A stretch of DNA of 64,000 nucleotides, from NCBI GenBank assembly GCA_013298665.1, contig JAAFIK010000022.1:1-64000 (forward strand), written 5' to 3'. The notes under the pieces are model-generated. The model ran no database searches. It was given only the letters and a program-made list of their open reading frames with translations, and had not been told where the DNA came from. The DNA is from Chitinophagales bacterium (GTDB lineage: Bacteria > Bacteroidota > Bacteroidia > Chitinophagales > Chitinophagaceae). Position 1 is the first letter of the stretch. Each line of letters opens with the position of its first letter. Of the stretch, positions 37,301 to 46,753 are shown piece after piece. The position numbers were made by a program, and so were the translations under genes.

Positions 37301-40300
37301 CAGCACATAATCTTCCGTACGGTTACAATAAACACCGATCCGGTCGTTCGCGGTACAACCATACGTCTGCTGCAGACGGCAGGCAATGCTGACGGCAGCC
37401 TCGTGCAATTCCGCAAGCGTAAACCTGCGTGTATCACTGCGGAGTGCGGGTACATCCGGCCATTGCGCAAGGGCCTGCTGCCATTGACTGGTTATGGGTA
37501 CGATGGGTGTAGCAGCCAGAGCCCTGCCGGGGAAGACATGACCAGCCGGAAGGGGGATGCCTGTTGCACGGATGAGCTGATCTGGTGTGGACAGTACGAC
37601 TGCTGTGAGCGCAACAAACTGGTCAAGCAACCGCTTCGTCAAGGCTTCTCCAAAAAGATCGGTATTGTACGAAAGACTCAGGGCAATATCCACCGGTCCT
37701 TCAGCCACATTAAGCATAAGGTCAAACTTGCTCACCGGCGGATGAAACGCCAGTGGTGTAATGGTGATTCCGCTGTCTGTAATACTTTCAGGTGCCAGTA
37801 TGGCCAGCAACTGGTGCGTAAACATCACGTCAAACAAAGGCGTACGGCTGAGGTCGCGGGGCAGGGCCAATGCCTCCACCAGTTCATCAAAAGGGAAAAG
37901 CTGGTGGTCAAACCCATCAATCACGGTATGGTGTACCTGCCGGATCAACTGCCCGAGGCTGTCGTCCCTGTTGAGCATAATCCTGATGGGCAGCGTATGC
38001 TGGTAAAGCCCCGCCTGGTGATGGAGATCGGGATGATCACGGTCGGATACGGGAATGCCGATCACCATATCCTGCTGACCCGTATAACGGTACAAAAGCA
38101 GGCTGAAGCAGCCCAGCAATAAAGACGGCAACGTAACATCCCGGTCGCGGGCACATTGCCGGATGGCCGCTGCTGCATCCCCGGTGATCTCATGCAACAG
38201 GGTGTGTCCATGATAAGTTTTGTGTCTGGGGCGTGATCCGTTGACCGGCAGTTCGAGCGGCGGGCAAGGAAGGCTGAACTGTTTCAGCCAATACTGTTTT
38301 GCGGTTTCGTAAGCCGGTGTATGCCGCAGCCCGGTTTTCCAGTGTGCATATTCCTTATACTGTATGCGGAGTGCGGGTAAGCTGCCGGCACGACCCGCAT
38401 AACAGGTCATGAGCTCATGGATGAGCAGCCGGGCCGACCAGTCATCAATAATAATATGGTGAAACAATAACAGCAGAACCGCTTCCTGCTCACCTGTGTA
38501 CAAGAGTACAGCTTTGAACAGGGGGCCGTTTTCAAGATCAAAGGGGGTGGACATTTTTTCGCGGATGATGCCCTGTACATCTGCCGCGGGCGGCAGTACC
38601 AGCGGCTCAAACCACCCTGCCGCAGGTTGCTCCCGGATCACCTGGCAGAGTCCGTCGGTCTGGATAAAATGGGTGCGTAATATTTCATGACGCTGTATCA
38701 ATTGTTCCAGTGCAGACCGGAGCTTTTCGCTGTCAACCTCACCCCGGAGCTGAACCGAAATATCTACCAGGTAGGCCGTCTTGCTGAACTGTTCAAGGAA
38801 CCAGAGCCTTTGCTGGGCAAAAGAGGCTTTGTAATACCGCTGCTCAGGCAGCAGGGGTATGGCCTGTACTTCACCCGCAGACAGCACTGTTTCCTCATCA
38901 ATCGCTGCTGCAAGGTCGCGAAGGATGGGGTGTATAAAGATCATGGAGATTTTACAGGCAATCTGCCAATGGGATTTGATCTGCAACTGCAACTGCACTG
39001 CGGTAAGGCTATGTCCGCCCAGGTGGAAGAAATGATCATCCCGGTAAACCGTTGTCTTTTGCAGCAATGCCGCCCAGCAACGGGCCAGTACTTTTTCGGT
39101 ATTCGTTACCGGCAGCTCACCCGTCTTTCCGGCGGGCAGCACCTGCATATCCAGCAACGCCTGTTTATCCGTTTTTCCATTGGCAGTGAGGGGTAGTTCC
39201 GGTAACATGATGAATCGGGCAGGTACCATGTACGCCGGCAACCGGCTTCCGAGGAACTGGCGGATGGCCGCAATATCCGTCAGGGCCGGGGCTGCCAGGT
39301 ATGCCCGGAGTTCAGTTGCTTTGCCGGGCTGTTGATACGGGAGTACAATGGCCTGGCGCACACCAGCATAACCTTCCAGTACTTTGGCTATTTCTCCGGG
39401 CTCAATCCGGTAGCCCCTGATCTTAACCTGGTCATCGGTGCGGCCGGCATACACCATCTCACCATTATCCAGCAACCTGGCCTTATCCCCCGAGCGGTAC
39501 AACCGTTGTCCGGGTCTGAACGGATCGCTGATAAACCTGGCTGTGGTAAGCTCGGGTTGGTTTAGATAACCACGGGCAACACCTTCCCCACCCACACAGA
39601 GTTCGCCGGTGATGCCTGCAGGCAGCAATTGCAGGTAGCGGTCAAGAATACAGGTATACAAAGTGGGGATGGGCTTACCAATATTGCTTACGCCACTGGT
39701 GATCTCTGCTGCGGTAATGCGCTTGAATGTAACGTGTACGGTTGTTTCGGTGATCCCGTACATATTGACCAGTGCCGTATCCGGATAGCGCTGGTGCCAG
39801 GCAGACAGGTTGGCCGGCGCCAGTGCTTCCCCGCCAAAAATTACATACCGCAACGGCAGGTCCATACCGGCGGCACAAGCCACTGCGGCGAGGGTATAGA
39901 AAGCAGAAGGGGTCTGGTTGAGTACGGTAATCCTTTCGGTTTGCATGAGGCTGAGTAAGGCTTCGGGATCCGTGGCCACCTGCCGGTTCAAAACCACAAG
40001 TTTTCCGCCAAAGAGCAGGGCGCCATACATTTCCCATACAGAGAAGTCGAAGCAAAAGGAATGAAACAGCAGCCAGCCATCCGTATCGCCAAAATCAAAA
40101 AGCGAAGGCTGGGTTTTAAACAGCCGGGTAAGGTTGCGGTGTTCCACCAGTGTTCCCTTGGGTACACCGGTTGACCCGGAGGTGTAAATGATATAGGCAA
40201 GGTCGCCGGGTACATTGCAACCGGGAGGATTGGAAACGGCGTATTGGTGCTGCTGTGTCCTGAACCGGTCAAGCAAATCATTGTCAATAACGATACGGCA

Positions 40301-43300
40301 TTGACTATCGTGCAGCATAAAGCGGATACGGTCTTCAGGGTACGCCGGATCAACCGGTACATAACCTGCCCCTGTTTTCAACACGGCCAGCAGCGCGACA
40401 ACCATCCACTCACTCTTTTCGAGCAGTACTGCAATACCCTCATTCCGCTTCACCGCATCAATCTCCATAAGGTGATAAGCCAGTTGATTGACTACCGCAT
40501 TAAGCTCCGCATAACTCAGCCGGTTCGGGCCATATACCACAGCAGTATGGCCGGGTGTACGGATCACCTGCTCCTCAAAAAGCTGTACCAGGGTTTTGTC
40601 ATTTGGCCAGACTGTATCGGGTACGGCCCCGGCCATGAGCAATGCCGTACGTTCACCATCGGTAAGGTAGTGCAGTGTGCTTACGGGTGTCGATGGTGCA
40701 TCGAGTACCGCACCGACCAATGTCTCCAGGTGCCCCAGCAACCGCCGGATGCGGGCAGGCGTGTAATACAACCGGTTATTCGTCAGGTAAAAACAGAAAC
40801 CGCCACGCTCCTCCTTTACGAGCAGGTTGAGGTCGTACTTACCCAGTCCATGGTTCAGCTCAACAACAGCAGCGCCACCGGGCGTTATCCATTCTTGTTC
40901 ATACTGAAACAACACATCAAACAGCGCGGTGCGGCTCATGTCATTTTCAGGACGTACGGCCAGTACTACCGTCTCAAAAGGGATGGCACTGAAATCAAGG
41001 GACTGCCGCATTTCATCATTGACCTGTTGCAATACTGCCGCCCAGCTATCGGCTCCGCTGATCCTGTTCTTCAGGGCAACGAGGTTGCTGACGGGACCAA
41101 CTCCGGGGTAGCCATTTTCTGCATAGCGGGGATCCACCATCCACCCGGTAACGATATCCTCCAAACCTGTGTAGCGGTGAAGCAGTACCGAAAAAATGGC
41201 CTGGAAGAAAACGGCAGGCGCCATGTTTGCTGCCGCACAGTATTGCCGGACGGCGATTGCCTGCGGGCCGGTAAGCGCCAGGGATTCCATCGCATATTCG
41301 TACAGGTGTATCGCTGCACGGGGCTCGTCCGTATCCAGATACAGTACCTGAAGCTGCCGTAGTTTCTTTGACCAGTATAGTGTAAAAGGTTCCCAATCTG
41401 TATCCGTAACGGTATTTTGCCATTCGGCAAAACGGGCAAAATCGTTTACCTCTCCTTGTGTACCGGTATTACCACCGGCTATATGCCCGGCAATACTCTC
41501 CCACAAATATTGCAAGGAAGCCCGGTCTGCAACAAGGTGGTGGGCGGTGATCAATAAGTAAGTATTTCCGGCTATGGTACACAGGTGATCCCACCGCAGG
41601 AGCGGATCATGTGCAAGGTCGAATGGCCGGGCAAGCTGCGCCACACAAAAAGCGGGTATACCCTCAGTACTACAGGAAAGGCTATGCCTTACCAGTAATG
41701 GTGCATCCGCTCCTGTCAGGCACTGTACCGGTAAACCATCTTTATCCCGGACAACCGTGCTGAGTACAGGGTATTGGCTTAAGGTTTGCCGGATGGCGCT
41801 TTCCAGCAGATCAGGGTCTGTACCGGCCGGCAATTGCACCAGTAATGGCAGGTTATGGTAAACAGGCGAACCTTTGTAAAGATTATCTTTTTCAAACCGG
41901 TCGATAAACCATAACCTTTCCTGGTGCCGGGTACAGGGCCATTGTGCCGGGTACTGTATGCGGGGAGCCGGCTTACCGTTTGCCGGCGGTAGTGGCGGAA
42001 GCCGGGGGCGACCAGTCCAGCCCAATTGGCCGGTAATCGCTGCAGGGTCAGCCAGCAGAGCCGTCAGCACAACCGCAAAACGCCGGGCAAAACTCTCCAC
42101 GGCCGGGGCAGCATAACGTGCAGACTGGTACTCCAGCAAAACAGACAATTGTGTTCCCTGCTGGTACACAAAAAGACAAAGCGGAAACTTGCTTTTGGTA
42201 TAACCGGTATCGTAAGGGGTTAGCGCCAGTACAGCATGCTCTCCACCAGCATCGGGGGTACCGGTATCCGTTACCATATTGATTACAGTATCCAGCAGGG
42301 AAGGCTGTTGTCCACCCGCTGCAAGTTCATTCAGTACCCGTTCAAAAGGATACAGGGTATGACTGAATGCTGCGTTACAGCATTGCTGAATACCAGCAAG
42401 CCATTCCGCAACGGGTTGCCGGGGGTGGATGGTCAGGCGCAGTGCCAGCATATTGAGGTACAGCCCCAGTTGCCCGTCAAGATCAGGATGGGTTTTACCG
42501 GATACGGGTGTGCCGATCACCATATCCGTATCGCCGGTATAATGGTGCAGCGTAAGGCCAAGGGCGGCCAGCATTACCGCAAACGGGCTGCACTGCGCAG
42601 CGCTGGTCATCCGCAGCAATCGGGCTGCAGTGTCTGCAGGCAGTACCACGGGGTATTGTGTACCGCTATAATCATGATCCGGTGGCAACGGATGGTCGAA
42701 AGGCAAATGCGTATGGGGCAGGGGGTGATGCAGGTTGGTTTTCCAGAAAAGCCTTTCTTCTTCCGCTATCCCCGCCAGGGCGGTATTTGCCCAAACCGCA
42801 TAATCACGGTACTGGATCGCCAGCGGGGGCAGGCGGTGTTGCTGACCGGCGGCGAGCGCGGTATAGATATGCACCAGCTCCTGCCGGAAAACCTTATCGG
42901 AAGAAAAATCGCTGATGATATGGTGCACCACCACCGAAAGCCATTGTGCGCCATGATGGCCATGGATGAGCAGTATGCGCAACAGGGGACCATTCACCAG
43001 GTCAAAAGGCTTGTGGGTTTCGGCAGCGATGATGGGTTTAACGGTCGCTTCATCAAGCTGCTCATCCTGTAGTATGCTGAATACGGGTGGCAGCAGATGG
43101 GGAGGTAGTATATACTGGTAAGGCAGTCCCTCCGCATCCACGCGAAAAACGGTTCGCAGGATCTCGTGTCTTTCCAGCAACCCGTTAATTGCCTTTGCCA
43201 GTACAGCACCGTCAACCGGTTGGCGGATCGTAAAAGCCTGGGGCATATGGTGTGCAAGCGCATTATCGGCAAACTGGCTGGCGAGCCATACGCGCTGCTG

Positions 43301-46300
43301 TGCGGGCGAGAGCGGATAGTGTGCTGCTTGGGGCGCAGGCGGTATGGGCGCAAAGGATTGCTGCGCCCCGGTCTGTATAAGGTCAACCAAACCTTCCAGC
43401 GTTGGATGGGCAAAAAATGTTCCGATACTGATGCGTGTGCCTGTGGCCTGGTAAACACGCGCCAGCAGGTTTATGGCGCGAAGGCTGTGTCCGCCGGCAA
43501 CAAAGAAATTATCCTGGAGGTACACCTCTTCTACGCCCAATACCGATTTCCATATCTCCGACAATTGTACCGCCGGTTCGCCCGATGGTTTGGTTTTAGC
43601 GGTGTACAAACCGGGGGCGGGCAGGCGTTGTTCATCCACCTTACCCGCGGCTGTTTCCGGCAGCCGGTCCACCACCACCACCACCGGCACCATATAATGC
43701 GGTAACTTATCCGCCAGCGCTTCCCGCAGGAGGGTGCCCGTAGTATCCTTCGCAGCCACCCAACTGACGAGGGCTTTGTTGAACAGCCGGGTATAAGCCT
43801 GTGTCACACCGGCAATGCTGCAAAGCGCGGCATTGATGTCTTCGGGCTCAATACGGTAACCATTGTATTTTAACTGCCGGTCTGCACGACCATGAAAAAT
43901 GAGCGTACCATCCGCAGCCCATTGTACCAGGTCGCCCGTTTTGTAGAGGCGTTCGCCGGTAAAATGCACCCCGATGAATTGTGCCGCCGTGAGCGCAGGG
44001 CGGTTCCAGTATCCCTGTGCAAGTGCCGGTCCGCCGAGCAGCAGTTCGCCTGTGGCGCCGGGGGGCAGCAGTTGGCAACATTCGTCCACCACAAATGCTG
44101 TTGTATCACCCATGGGGCGGCCAATACAATTCTGTTGTACAGTCCTTACATCCCGGTAAACCACCGCATCAATGGTTGCCTCTGTAGGCCCGTAGTGATT
44201 ATTAACCTGTACATCGGGCAGTACGTCTTTTATGCGTTGCAGCAATGCGGCCTGCAGGCTTTCGCCGCCGATACAAAGCAATTGCAGGGCAGACGACCGG
44301 ATGCCCGGCAGGGGCTGTGCAAAAAAATGGGCAAAGAAAGTAGGGGTACCCTGCAGTACTGTCACCCCGTTATCACAGATACCCGCAGCCATTGCTTCCA
44401 CCTCCTGCAATACTTCCGGCCGGGGCAGTACCACACTACCCCCCATCGTGAGTGGCAGTACCCATTCTAAAAAAGAAACGTCAAAAGCGGTGCTGGTAAG
44501 CGCAAATGTTACGATCGCACTGCCCTGGTTGACCAGCAGGGCTTCTTCGGCCATTTTCTGTGCCAGCGACTGGTGCGTAACGGCCACTGCTTTAGGCGTA
44601 CCTGTGGTACCCGAAGTGTATAACAAGTAGGCCACTGCACCGGGCGCGGCCCCGGCAAAGACCGTTGCCTCCATACCTTCCGCAACCGCCCGCAGTTCGG
44701 CCAGCATGGCTTCATCAACCACAAGTGCGGGGTTGCAATCCCCAACCACCTGTTCCCGGCGTTGCGCAGGCAAACCGGTATCTACCGGTACATATACAAA
44801 CCCGCCTGCCATAATGGCCCAGCCCAGCAGGGTTTGCAAAGCCGATGGCGGCAATTGCACCAGCACGGGATCGCCGGGCTGCAACCCCCTTTGCTGCAAA
44901 GCCCCGACCCATTGCCGCAGCAATACCGCAACATCGCCATAAGAAATTATTGTATCAGCAGCCCGAAGCGCCACCCGCTCCGGATGTGCTGCCACCTGTT
45001 GTTCAAGCGCATGGAGGATGGTGGGGAATGCACGCGTGCTTTGGCCGGGGGGTCGTGAGAACCCGGCGATCAGTGCATCGGCAGCGGCGCGGGGCAACAG
45101 GTGCAATGCACGCAGGGACGGTGCCTCTTGTGCGGCGAGCTGATCCAGTAGCGTAACCATTGCCGCCGTTAGTTGCTGCGCGCAGGTGTGGCTGTATTTC
45201 GCAGCCGCATACTCCATCACCAGTGTAATATCGTTTTCGGTTTCCACAACGGTACAGGTAAGGTCGTACAGGCTGTAATTGCGGTGGAGCGTAACCGTGG
45301 TCTCTTCTTTTTTACCAAAACTATTGTTCGGAAAAGAGAGCATGGCGCTGAAGAGTGGGAAGCGACCCGGCTGGTGCGGGTAATCAATATCATCCAGTAT
45401 ATAATCAAAAGGGTACAACTGGTGGTCGAGCACCGCATAATACCGCTCCTGCAGGTCTTTGATAAAGGCTTGCGGTGACTGTTGATGATCGATGCGGATG
45501 CGCAGCGGCAGGGTATTGACGAGGTTGCCCACCAGGGTCTGTAACTGCGGGTGGTTGCGGCTGGCTGCAGGTATGCCGATGGCGAAATCGCTGCAACGGG
45601 CAATGCGCCCCAGCAGGATACCGTAGGCTGCCGTAAAAAATGCGGGCAAATGCACCTGCAGCCCGCTGAGGCAACTGCTGATCCGCTGCCGCAATGCAGT
45701 TGGTAATACCATTGTACAAGCTTGTCCCCCATTTGCTGTATCTGCCAGACCGGCGGGCAGGTCAAATGTATCGTCAAACCCTTTGAACTGCTGTTGCCAG
45801 AATATTTTTGAGGCGGCAAATTGTTCCCGGTTATTGATCCAGTGTACATAATCACGGAACCTTGTCTGCTCCGCAGCAGGTAGCGTTTCCTGCCGCTGCT
45901 GCGCTTCATAATTGGCCAACACCGCCTTCATCATGATGTTGAGCGATTCGCCATCGGCAATCAGGTGATGGATGCGGAAGAAGAAATGGTATTGGTGACC
46001 GGCAGCCGCAAAAACGGTGAGGTGCCAGGGGGGGCGCTGGCTGAGCGATAAGGGGGTGGCCATGCGTGCTGTTACAGCCGTTTGCAGAAAGGCTGCATCT
46101 GCTGCGGGTATGGGTATATATTCGAGGTGCTTGTGCAGTGTAAGGCCGGGCAATACTTCCTGCATGGGCCGGCCGTCAACCATGGTGATGATGGTTCGCA
46201 ATGCCTCATGCCTGTCGGACAATTGTGCTATAGCCGCTGAGAATAGCACCCGGTCAAAATCGCGGATATGGTAGCTGTACAGTGCGGGTATGGTATAAGC

Positions 46301-46585
46301 CGTTGCAGCGGCTCCCATTGTTTCGTGTACCCATATCCGCTGCTGACCCGGGGCAAGCGGAAAACAATTACCCCCGTCCGTGTGTACAGGTATGGTCTGC
46401 CGGGCAGCCTGTTGCGCGCGCAGGAGGGCGATCAGTTCAGGTTTATGGTGAACGAGCCATTCCCGTTCTGCAGGCGTCAGCGCCCCGATGTTTCCTTTCA
46501 GGCTGAGGTTTTCACGTTGTGTATCGAGCGACACAGCAATACCCTTATGCCTGAAAAGGGATAATATGTGCTTTATTCCGGTCAT
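34376..46585 (-). CDS. Multimodular nonribosomal peptide synthetase, C-A-T-C-C-A-T-C-A-T-C
   Basis: 4069 residues from the ATG at 46585, where a TubC-type N-terminal docking domain starts (about 1-60, ending PAEREWLVHHKPELIALL). Then C1 (HHLIADG, ~207); A1 (FDVSFLEW, ~700); T1 (GGHSLRAI, ~1028); C2 (HHIISDF, ~1222); C3 (HHLVADR, ~1682); A2 (FDFSVWEM, ~2180); T2 (GGHSLTAV, ~2522); C4 (HHIIIDD, ~2708); A3 (FDVSVQD, ~3217); T3 (GGHSLTAT, ~3563); C5 (HHLISDG, ~3738). The A2 pocket reads DFWNIGMVHK, the exact threonine code. A1 reads about DVLQCGHIDK (unassigned). A3 reads about DVQSIYHVVK, closest to proline-type codes. There is no E domain and no thioesterase. The protein ends in a C domain, so the next residue must come from another protein, probably the A-T-C NRPS. 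Confidence 0.95.
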   Translation of the reverse strand: MTGIKHILSLFRHKGIAVSLDTQRENLSLKGNIGALTPAEREWLVHHKPELIALLRAQQAARQTIPVHTDGGNCFPLAPGQQRIWVHETMGAAATAYTIPALYSYHIRDFDRVLFSAAIAQLSDRHEALRTIITMVDGRPMQEVLPGLTLHKHLEYIPIPAADAAFLQTAVTARMATPLSLSQRPPWHLTVFAAAGHQYHFFFRIHHLIADGESLNIMMKAVLANYEAQQRQETLPAAEQTRFRDYVHWINNREQFAASKIFWQQQFKGFDDTFDLPAGLADTANGGQACTMVLPTALRQRISSCLSGLQVHLPAFFTAAYGILLGRIARCSDFAIGIPAASRNHPQLQTLVGNLVNTLPLRIRIDHQQSPQAFIKDLQERYYAVLDHQLYPFDYILDDIDYPHQPGRFPLFSAMLSFPNNSFGKKEETTVTLHRNYSLYDLTCTVVETENDITLVMEYAAAKYSHTCAQQLTAAMVTLLDQLAAQEAPSLRALHLLPRAAADALIAGFSRPPGQSTRAFPTILHALEQQVAAHPERVALRAADTIISYGDVAVLLRQWVGALQQRGLQPGDPVLVQLPPSALQTLLGWAIMAGGFVYVPVDTGLPAQRREQVVGDCNPALVVDEAMLAELRAVAEGMEATVFAGAAPGAVAYLLYTSGTTGTPKAVAVTHQSLAQKMAEEALLVNQGSAIVTFALTSTAFDVSFLEWVLPLTMGGSVVLPRPEVLQEVEAMAAGICDNGVTVLQGTPTFFAHFFAQPLPGIRSSALQLLCIGGESLQAALLQRIKDVLPDVQVNNHYGPTEATIDAVVYRDVRTVQQNCIGRPMGDTTAFVVDECCQLLPPGATGELLLGGPALAQGYWNRPALTAAQFIGVHFTGERLYKTGDLVQWAADGTLIFHGRADRQLKYNGYRIEPEDINAALCSIAGVTQAYTRLFNKALVSWVAAKDTTGTLLREALADKLPHYMVPVVVVVDRLPETAAGKVDEQRLPAPGLYTAKTKPSGEPAVQLSEIWKSVLGVEEVYLQDNFFVAGGHSLRAINLLARVYQATGTRISIGTFFAHPTLEGLVDLIQTGAQQSFAPIPPAPQAAHYPLSPAQQRVWLASQFADNALAHHMPQAFTIRQPVDGAVLAKAINGLLERHEILRTVFRVDAEGLPYQYILPPHLLPPVFSILQDEQLDEATVKPIIAAETHKPFDLVNGPLLRILLIHGHHGAQWLSVVVHHIISDFSSDKVFRQELVHIYTALAAGQQHRLPPLAIQYRDYAVWANTALAGIAEEERLFWKTNLHHPLPHTHLPFDHPLPPDHDYSGTQYPVVLPADTAARLLRMTSAAQCSPFAVMLAALGLTLHHYTGDTDMVIGTPVSGKTHPDLDGQLGLYLNMLALRLTIHPRQPVAEWLAGIQQCCNAAFSHTLYPFERVLNELAAGGQQPSLLDTVINMVTDTGTPDAGGEHAVLALTPYDTGYTKSKFPLCLFVYQQGTQLSVLLEYQSARYAAPAVESFARRFAVVLTALLADPAAITGQLGWTGRPRLPPLPPANGKPAPRIQYPAQWPCTRHQERLWFIDRFEKDNLYKGSPVYHNLPLLVQLPAGTDPDLLESAIRQTLSQYPVLSTVVRDKDGLPVQCLTGADAPLLVRHSLSCSTEGIPAFCVAQLARPFDLAHDPLLRWDHLCTIAGNTYLLITAHHLVADRASLQYLWESIAGHIAGGNTGTQGEVNDFARFAEWQNTVTDTDWEPFTLYWSKKLRQLQVLYLDTDEPRAAIHLYEYAMESLALTGPQAIAVRQYCAAANMAPAVFFQAIFSVLLHRYTGLEDIVTGWMVDPRYAENGYPGVGPVSNLVALKNRISGADSWAAVLQQVNDEMRQSLDFSAIPFETVVLAVRPENDMSRTALFDVLFQYEQEWITPGGAAVVELNHGLGKYDLNLLVKEERGGFCFYLTNNRLYYTPARIRRLLGHLETLVGAVLDAPSTPVSTLHYLTDGERTALLMAGAVPDTVWPNDKTLVQLFEEQVIRTPGHTAVVYGPNRLSYAELNAVVNQLAYHLMEIDAVKRNEGIAVLLEKSEWMVVALLAVLKTGAGYVPVDPAYPEDRIRFMLHDSQCRIVIDNDLLDRFRTQQHQYAVSNPPGCNVPGDLAYIIYTSGSTGVPKGTLVEHRNLTRLFKTQPSLFDFGDTDGWLLFHSFCFDFSVWEMYGALLFGGKLVVLNRQVATDPEALLSLMQTERITVLNQTPSAFYTLAAVACAAGMDLPLRYVIFGGEALAPANLSAWHQRYPDTALVNMYGITETTVHVTFKRITAAEITSGVSNIGKPIPTLYTCILDRYLQLLPAGITGELCVGGEGVARGYLNQPELTTARFISDPFRPGQRLYRSGDKARLLDNGEMVYAGRTDDQVKIRGYRIEPGEIAKVLEGYAGVRQAIVLPYQQPGKATELRAYLAAPALTDIAAIRQFLGSRLPAYMVPARFIMLPELPLTANGKTDKQALLDMQVLPAGKTGELPVTNTEKVLARCWAALLQKTTVYRDDHFFHLGGHSLTAVQLQLQIKSHWQIACKISMIFIHPILRDLAAAIDEETVLSAGEVQAIPLLPEQRYYKASFAQQRLWFLEQFSKTAYLVDISVQLRGEVDSEKLRSALEQLIQRHEILRTHFIQTDGLCQVIREQPAAGWFEPLVLPPAADVQGIIREKMSTPFDLENGPLFKAVLLYTGEQEAVLLLLFHHIIIDDWSARLLIHELMTCYAGRAGSLPALRIQYKEYAHWKTGLRHTPAYETAKQYWLKQFSLPCPPLELPVNGSRPRHKTYHGHTLLHEITGDAAAAIRQCARDRDVTLPSLLLGCFSLLLYRYTGQQDMVIGIPVSDRDHPDLHHQAGLYQHTLPIRIMLNRDDSLGQLIRQVHHTVIDGFDHQLFPFDELVEALALPRDLSRTPLFDVMFTHQLLAILAPESITDSGITITPLAFHPPVSKFDLMLNVAEGPVDIALSLSYNTDLFGEALTKRLLDQFVALTAVVLSTPDQLIRATGIPLPAGHVFPGRALAATPIVPITSQWQQALAQWPDVPALRSDTRRFTLAELHEAAVSIACRLQQTYGCTANDRIGVYCNRTEDYVLMQVAIFRMGACYLPIDPQLPAQRRDFIIAEAAPRYIITDDETDGVQGAVTVNINELLSGISNGVVQEHTAPETDAFALYTSGTTGTPKGILQTYRTIANLIGWERETITALPGSRYLQFAAISFDVSVQDIAFALASGLTLCIPPPHIRKDIAALYDFILAERITILSLPFAVLRAFVAATGSLKLEALRLQHIITYGEQLVMPPELAAYLAANPEVQLHNHYGPTETHVVTAHTCNGRQGLPGTWQPIGLPIANNQAWVLDEDFQEVPPGATGMLCISGANLFNRYIDPAIPLHKTTRIAVADGQELFCTGDQVRYTAEGVLQYMGRKDQQVKINGNRVEPGEIEQVLARHAAIREVIVLAIKTAAAGYALHAVYTVHTAIAPIALSNWCKQFLPVFMVPVVYTPVEVLPLNKNGKIDRAQVMLLTETALPDTGEMVMPVSLPGLQAVWSDLLNHPITAPATDFFTAGGHSLTATVLLNRIREQFNCAMTIEDIFGHPVLLDMAAFIDAAPYALYERIPVQPATASDPLSPAQLSFWLKIQHGNGREADTISALAELHGEPDPALLETAVQAMVDRHDILRTLFRVVDGVPRQVVLSATKTRFSLHTGDRYADDGFDPGQWPLFSINLCKTGTGVYTFFISMHHLISDGWTLELFIGELVKQYARLQTGNTPALQPLQRQYRDYACWMHEWCKGPEFTAAAGYWRNQLSGVYPQQAFAGLRLTETFTDPAGTNLVFQLCRDEHITLFLEQQRMSMYAYLVAVMFLLKYRYGRQPDLLLAGVSAGRVHQDLEQMMGYFLNTYYLRIVFDGNATISGYCQQVKKMVIGALQHQRYPFDEVLGFLGEAKRLLQERTLHETGMTYQRSRYTEPDNEPVLPLRATPVPAPVQRVKDPLWWYFTDDGEQVTMDIHFATAVYDAAAIRQLAEDFCRLATTLAAADPALPAGEYLIANTAGAGDQHQQRLHAATQVVDDDF

Positions 46586-46753
46586 TTGTTCAGGTGGTGG
46601 TGGCCGGCCATAAGGCTTAGCAGGTATTGCAATAACCCTACTGCCGGATTGCCGCAAAGATAATGGCACTGACGGGAGTGCGACAGAAAAAAAACAGATT
46701 TAACAACGGGTTAGCATGCTGCTTATGGCAGGGGAAGACCGGCAGGCCGGCAA

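Noticed and set aside
41400..41700. Epimerisation domain in the large NRPS
   Set aside because: The C3 motif is HHLVADRASLQYL, without the HHxxxDxxSW pattern of E domains, and it precedes an A domain instead of following a T domain.
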